From the NCBI RefSeq assembly GCF_029688865.1, contig NZ_JARUKV010000001.1:124001-188000 (forward strand): a stretch of 64,000 nt of DNA. Direction: 5' to 3'. The notes beneath the pieces are model-generated. The model made no database searches. It was not told the DNA's origin and saw nothing but the letters and a program-made list of their open reading frames with translations. Positions 60,271-64,000 of the stretch are shown here, piece after piece. Numbering within the stretch: the first letter of the stretch is position 1; each line of letters opens with the position of its first letter. The DNA is from Natronococcus sp. A-GB7 (GTDB taxonomy: Archaea > Halobacteriota > Halobacteria > Halobacteriales > Natrialbaceae). A program made the translations under genes and the position numbers.

Positions 60271-60501
60271 AAACTCTTAGGATCTCCGGACGGACACCAC
60301 TTGCCACAATCCGTACATACAGAAGCGATAATCGCGTGCGCTACTTAGTCGCTTTACCAAGGCTATCTCTACTTAAGATAGCTCTAGTGTTCTGTTTGCA
60401 TTCTCACGTAACGAATCGACCAGCTCAGAGTCACGTCGGATAGTGAATAACGAAATCGTGCCACTCTCCACTGCTAAACTAAGAAGCTATGACGCTATCT
60501 G
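60271..60501. other. A+T-rich intergenic region with no supported gene
   Basis: This 231-base stretch is markedly richer in A and T than the window average. I see no gene, hairpin terminator or RNA gene in it; small open frames have no coding character. Confidence 0.4.
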
Positions 60502-60966
60502 CTACTCTCGCTCGAGGTCCGCGGACGCGGGCGGTTCGACGCCCCGTCGTTGCGGTTCCATCCCCTCGTGGAGCGGCGAGACGAGCCTGATCGCGGAGAC
60601 GGCGAGTACCGTCGTTCCGGCCGCGAGGGCGAACAGTGCCGTCGGCGCCCCGAGGTGGACGACCTCGAGGACGGAGAGGCCGAACCCGCCCGTGAAGAGT
60701 GAGACGAGGGTCCAACCGCCGAGGTGGTCGGGAACGGCCTCGAGCAGCCGCTCGCGGAAGAACACGGCGTAGGCGGACCCGGCCCAGACGCCGACGGCGA
60801 GCGCGAGCCAGCTCTCGCCGGGCGCGAGCCCGCCGAGGTCGCCGGAGGCGAACCAGGCGAACAGGGGCAGTCCGACGAGCAGGGCGAGGAACTCGCCTGC
60901 CCGTCCGGACGGGCTGGTCCAGTCGCCGTCCTCGTTGCGAAACGGTTCCAGTAGGACCCGCGTCAT
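60502..60966 (-). CDS. Multi-helix membrane protein
   Basis: 154 residues with four hydrophobic segments (about 25-45, 52-68, 80-100 and 105-128), a polar N-terminus (MTRVLLEPFRNEDGDWTSPS) and a hydrophilic tail. The shape is like a small four-helix membrane protein of unknown family. The ATG at 60966 excludes an unrelated 40-residue extension. Divergent from the quinone-oxidoreductase-like gene with 121 bases between. Confidence 0.7.
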   Translation of the reverse strand: MTRVLLEPFRNEDGDWTSPSGRAGEFLALLVGLPLFAWFASGDLGGLAPGESWLALAVGVWAGSAYAVFFRERLLEAVPDHLGGWTLVSLFTGGFGLSVLEVVHLGAPTALFALAAGTTVLAVSAIRLVSPLHEGMEPQRRGVEPPASADLERE

Positions 60967-61087
60967 TACCCGTCGGTTCGATGGCCACGAGGTTGAATGT
61001 TTCCCGAACCGACACGACGCTGTCGTTCCGGCACGTCCCTCCGCAAGCGCGGGATACTCCGGGCGGCAGCCCCTCGCTCGAGCCACG

Positions 61088-62089
61088 ATGAGCGAGATGA
61101 CTGCCTACGTGCTCGAGGAGTACGGCGATCCGGACAACTTCACCGAGACGACCGTCGAGGTCCCCGAGCCCGGTCCCGAGGAGATCCGCGTCGAGGTCGC
61201 CGCGACCAGCCTCAACCCGGTCGACTACAAGATCCGCCGGGGCGACCTCGCCGATATCGGTCCCGAGATGCCTGCAATCCTGCACTGTGACGTCTCGGGG
61301 GTCGTCGACGCCGTCGGCGAGGACGTCGAGGCCTTCGAGGAAGGCGACGAGGTCTACGGCATGCCCAGCGGCGCGGGCCGACAGGGCGCGCTCGCGGAGT
61401 ACGTCGTCGGCCACGCGGGGACGTTCGCCCACGCCCCGGAGGCGATTTCGCTCGAGGAGAGCGCGGCCCTGCCCGTCGTCGCGCTCACGGCGTGGGAGAT
61501 GCTCGCGGACAAGACGACCGTCGACATCGACGAGGAGGTGCTGGTCTACGGCGCCAGCGGCGGCGTCGGCCACATCGGGGTGCAAGTCGCGAAGTGGTTC
61601 GGCGCCGAGGTGACCGCGACGGGCTCGAGCGACGAGAAGCGCGAACTCGCCGCCGAGCTGGGCGCCGACGCGACCGTCGACTACACCGAGACCGACGTCG
61701 AGACGTACGTCGCCGAGCACGCCAGCGGCGACGGCTTCGACACCGTCTTCGACCCGATCGGCGACGACCATCTCGAGACGGCGTTCGAGGCGGTACGGCC
61801 GTTCGGAACCGTCGTAACGACCGAGTCGAGCGCGGCCGGAGAGCTCGATCTCTCGCCGATGCATATGAACTCGCTCGAGCTGGGAGTCGTGCTGGTCATC
61901 CTGCCGGTAATACTCGGCGAGCGCCGGGAACGGATCGGCGAGGAGCTCGCCGATATCGCGGCGCTGGTCGACGACGGCGCGGTCGAACCACACATCGACG
62001 AGCGGTTCGGGTTCGACGAGGTCGCCGCGGCCCACCGCCTGGGCGAGGACGGCGACTTCGTCGGGAAGCTGCTGCTGGTCACCGAGTGA
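61088..62089 (+). CDS. Quinone oxidoreductase/zinc-binding dehydrogenase-like protein (MDR family)
   Basis: 333 residues. N-terminal GroES-like domain (AATSLNPVDYKIRRGD, LHCDVSGVVDAVG) and Rossmann domain with VYGASGGVGHIGVQVAKWFG near residue 155. It lacks structural zinc cysteines, like NADPH:quinone oxidoreductases. It would reduce a quinone or alpha,beta-unsaturated carbonyl with NADPH. The start ATG at 61088 is taken; the next Met is three codons downstream and equally possible. It converges with the lipoyl-domain gene, 12 bases apart. Confidence 0.87.
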   Translation: MSEMTAYVLEEYGDPDNFTETTVEVPEPGPEEIRVEVAATSLNPVDYKIRRGDLADIGPEMPAILHCDVSGVVDAVGEDVEAFEEGDEVYGMPSGAGRQGALAEYVVGHAGTFAHAPEAISLEESAALPVVALTAWEMLADKTTVDIDEEVLVYGASGGVGHIGVQVAKWFGAEVTATGSSDEKRELAAELGADATVDYTETDVETYVAEHASGDGFDTVFDPIGDDHLETAFEAVRPFGTVVTTESSAAGELDLSPMHMNSLELGVVLVILPVILGERRERIGEELADIAALVDDGAVEPHIDERFGFDEVAAAHRLGEDGDFVGKLLLVTE

Positions 62090-62101
62090 CGAGAGCCCCC
62101 G

Positions 62102-62368
62102 TTAGCCGGGAGCGACGTAAGCGAGGACGTCCTCGCGCGTGAGTTCGGCGTCCTCGCCGCGTTCGATCGCGACGAGTTCCCCAGTGACGGGAGCCGGCAC
62201 GTCGATGCTGACCTTCTCGATCTGGATCTCGCAGATCGTCTCGCCCTCCTCGACCCGACGGCCCTCCCGGGCGAACCAGTTGACGACGACGGCCGTCTCG
62301 TCGTCCTCGACGTCCTCGGGCCAGACGCCGCTCGCGGCGACGGCGACGCGGTCGTCGGTCCCGCTCAT
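62102..62368 (-). CDS. Stand-alone lipoyl-domain protein
   Basis: 88 residues consisting of a single biotinyl/lipoyl domain. The modified lysine is likely Lys52 in QIEKVSIDVPAP, between the two usual hydrophobic strands. No acyltransferase domain is attached. Its ATG overlaps the E1-beta stop (ATGA), so it is the last gene known of an operon E1-alpha, E1-beta, lipoyl protein. It should act as a mobile lipoyl carrier, with an acyltransferase and E3 supplied elsewhere or the next gene outside the window. Confidence 0.88.
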   Translation of the reverse strand: MSGTDDRVAVAASGVWPEDVEDDETAVVVNWFAREGRRVEEGETICEIQIEKVSIDVPAPVTGELVAIERGEDAELTREDVLAYVAPG

Positions 62369-63393
62369 GCGTCGTGTGCGGAGCGAACCGCGCTTTCGAT
62401 ATCCTCGCTATCCGGAACGACCTCGTTTTCCATCGGACGGGCGTAGGGCAGCGGTACGTCCGGCACCGCGACCCGCTCGACGGCCTCGAGGTCGGCGAGT
62501 CCATCCTCGGCGACGCTGGCGATGATCTCGCCGGTGACGCCGTAGGACTGGTAGTCCTCGTCGACGACGACGAGTCGGCCCGTCTTCGCGACCGACTCGT
62601 GGATCGTCTCCGTGTCGAGCGGTACCAGCGTCCGGAGGTCGATCACCTCGGCGTCGATCCCGTCCTCGGCAAGGGCGTCGGCGGCCTCGAGCGCCCGGTG
62701 GACGTGCAGACCGAGCGTGACGACGGTGGCGTCCTCGCCCTCGCGTTTGACGTCGGCGCTGCCGAAGGGAATAGTATACTCCTCCTCGGGAACGGGCGTC
62801 TTCGGGCCGTCGGGGGCGGGCATCCAGCCGATCCCCATCAGCCGCTTGTGGAAGAGGTAGACGACGGGATCGTCGTCCCGGATTGCGTTGTGCATCAGGC
62901 CCTTGGCGTCGTAGGCCGTCGAGGGAACGACGACCTTCATTCCGGGAAGGTGGGCGAAGGTGCCGTACAGCGTCTGGGAGTGCTGGGCGGCGTCGTTGTA
63001 CGTGCCCCCGACTGCGGCCGTCAACACCATCGGGACGTTGACCGCCCCGCCGCTCATGTAGGTGTTTTTGGCCATCTGGTTGTAGATCTGGTCCATCGCG
63101 ACGCCGAAGAAGTCGACGAACATCAGCTCTGCAATGGGGCGCATCCCCTCCTGTGCGGCGCCGACGGCCGCGCCGAGGTAGGCCGTCTCGCTGATCGGCA
63201 CGTCCATGATCCGGTCGCGCCCGAACTCCTCGAGCAGCCCCTCCGTGCTGTCGAAGATGCCGCCGTAGTCGGCGACGTCCTCGCCCATGTAGAAGACCTC
63301 CTCGTCCTCGCGCATCTCGTGGGCGACGGCCTCGACCATCGCGCGGCTCATCGTCAGTTCGCGCTCGACCGCCCGCTGTTCCTGTTCCGACAT
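62365..63393 (-). CDS. 2-oxoacid dehydrogenase E1-beta subunit (second set)
   Basis: 342 residues. MSRAMVEAVAHEMREDEEVFYMGEDVADYGG opens the chain; GLLEEFGRDRIMDVPISE, FVDFFGVAMDQIYNQMAKNTYMSGG and HSQTLYGTFAHLPGMKVVVP are conserved, as in the other E1-beta at 41296. It pairs with E1-alpha just upstream: one-base overlap TGATG and a GGAGGTGA ribosome-binding site six bases before the ATG. Divergence from the first set is considerable, so substrates probably differ; the sequence does not name the 2-oxoacid. Confidence 0.9.
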   Translation of the reverse strand: MSEQEQRAVERELTMSRAMVEAVAHEMREDEEVFYMGEDVADYGGIFDSTEGLLEEFGRDRIMDVPISETAYLGAAVGAAQEGMRPIAELMFVDFFGVAMDQIYNQMAKNTYMSGGAVNVPMVLTAAVGGTYNDAAQHSQTLYGTFAHLPGMKVVVPSTAYDAKGLMHNAIRDDDPVVYLFHKRLMGIGWMPAPDGPKTPVPEEEYTIPFGSADVKREGEDATVVTLGLHVHRALEAADALAEDGIDAEVIDLRTLVPLDTETIHESVAKTGRLVVVDEDYQSYGVTGEIIASVAEDGLADLEAVERVAVPDVPLPYARPMENEVVPDSEDIESAVRSAHDA

Positions 63394-64000
63394 CAGTCGT
63401 CACCTCCGGCGAGTTCGTGATCCGGCTCCTGGGCCGTCACGCCCGACGGCGGGTTGACGAAGACGTCCTCGTAGGCCGCGTCCGGATCGGGTTCGGGTTG
63501 CTCTTTCGCCCACTCGATGGCCTCGTCGACGCGCTCGCGGGCCTCCTCGCGGATCGCCTCGAGTTCGTCGTCCTCGACGCCCTCGCTTCGAAGGTCGTCG
63601 GCGAGGCGCTCGATCGAGTCGCGCTGCTCGGCGGCTGCCACGTCCTCGTCGGGCCGGTAGCTCTCGGGATCGCCCATGAAGTGACCCATCCGTCGGTGGA
63701 CCTGCACCTCGAGTAGCGTCGGCCCGTTGCCGGCTCGCGCCCGTCCGACGGCCTCCTTCGCAGCGTCGTAGACCGCCGTCGCGTCGTCGTAGTCGACGCG
63801 GACACCCGGCATGTCAAACCCGCCCGCTCGCCGGGAGCCGTCGGCGACGTCGGTGACGCGCTCTTTGGGCATGCTGATCGCCCAGTCGTTGTCCTCGATC
63901 ACGAAGACGACGGGGAGCTGCTGTACTGCGGCCAGGTTCAGCGACTCGAGGAAGGCGCCCTGGCTGATCGCCCCCTCGCCGAGGAAGGCGACGGCCACGC
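63393..64000 (-). CDS. 2-oxoacid dehydrogenase E1-alpha subunit (second set, N-terminus cut by window end)
   Basis: 202 residues of the C-terminal part are present. The thiamine-diphosphate motif FLGEGAISQG...VIEDNDW is complete, followed by PGVRVDYDDATAVYDAAKEAV and the HRRMGHFMGDPESYRPDED segment, which includes a phosphorylation-loop-like region in eukaryotic PDH but here is only conserved sequence. The N-terminal 150 or so residues lie beyond position 64000. It overlaps E1-beta by one base and carries that gene's ribosome-binding site. Confidence 0.88.
   Translation of the reverse strand, partial: VAVAFLGEGAISQGAFLESLNLAAVQQLPVVFVIEDNDWAISMPKERVTDVADGSRRAGGFDMPGVRVDYDDATAVYDAAKEAVGRARAGNGPTLLEVQVHRRMGHFMGDPESYRPDEDVAAAEQRDSIERLADDLRSEGVEDDELEAIREEARERVDEAIEWAKEQPEPDPDAAYEDVFVNPPSGVTAQEPDHELAGGDD
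63400..63407 (-). promoter_or_regulatory. Strong ribosome-binding site of the second E1-beta
   Basis: GGAGGTGA on the minus strand, six bases before the ATG at 63393 and inside E1-alpha. The same motif at the same spacing precedes the E1-beta at 41296 and the small gene at 23302. Confidence 0.7.

Noticed and set aside
1-64000. CRISPR arrays, tRNA and rRNA genes, complete insertion sequences
   Set aside because: Looked for evenly spaced repeats, tRNA T-arm sequences and transposase motifs; none was found by eye, though a tool search could still reveal a divergent element.

Overview
The window comes from a haloarchaeon (class Halobacteria). Evidence: very high G+C, codons ending mostly in G or C, proteins rich in Asp and Glu, many genes whose start codon lies 24-30 bases after a TATA-like element (leaderless transcription), three regulators with the bacterioopsin-activator (Bat) type C-terminal helix-turn-helix, and haloarchaeal-type small membrane and winged-helix proteins. 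Glutamate dehydrogenase, the preQ0/archaeosine genes and the 2-oxoacid:ferredoxin oxidoreductase fit this. The genus cannot be fixed from the sequence. I see no rRNA, tRNA, CRISPR array or complete insertion sequence.

Layout. 1-8 kb: end of an unknown gene, glutamate dehydrogenase, a DUF2062 membrane protein, an acyl-CoA dehydrogenase with a small membrane partner, an acidic-tailed membrane protein, a RIO-like kinase, a PRC-barrel-like protein. 6.5-9.8 kb: a Bat-type regulator beside divergent proline dehydrogenase and aldehyde/P5C dehydrogenase genes, a likely proline catabolic unit. 9.9-14.7 kb: 2Fe-2S ferredoxin, methyltransferase, nitrilase-family amidohydrolase with an SRPBCC protein, small regulators, a bile-acid/Na+ symporter-type carrier. 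14.9-21.5 kb: a 1064-residue PAS/GAF sensor-regulator, an AbrB-PhoU regulator, an ATP-NAD kinase-like protein, a CinA-like protein. 21.6-23.9 kb: a lower-G+C stretch with an SNF-type Na+ symporter and a coupled small membrane protein. 23.9-26 kb: queD-queE-queC for preQ0. 26-40 kb: serpin, FAD oxidoreductase, M24 peptidase, carbamoyltransferase, aroA, GNAT protein, phosphodiesterase, lipoprotein, aroC.

40.2-46.2 kb holds an acetoin/2-oxoacid dehydrogenase locus: E1-alpha (with a frameshift), E1-beta and an AcoX-like protein run on the plus strand, and an E2 protein fused to an OsmC domain plus a short-chain dehydrogenase on the minus strand. 46.4-50.4 kb: 2-oxoacid (probably pyruvate):ferredoxin oxidoreductase and an Lrp regulator. 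50.4-62.1 kb: HAD hydrolase, methyltransferase, SRPBCC, NosL-like lipoprotein, DMT exporter, a BKACE-family operon, single-domain OsmC, ring-cleaving dioxygenase, iron-ADH-like dehydrogenase, Bat-type regulator, two zinc-ribbon microproteins, membrane protein, quinone-oxidoreductase-like protein. 62.1-64 kb: a second E1-alpha/E1-beta pair with a stand-alone lipoyl-domain protein, cut by the window edge.

The most unusual item is the E2-OsmC fusion (43438-45255). It puts a lipoyl dithiol carrier and a candidate two-cysteine OsmC peroxidase in one chain, next to a broken E1-alpha gene. The window thus carries two E1 sets, one with a catalytic E2 and one with only a free lipoyl domain, and no E3.
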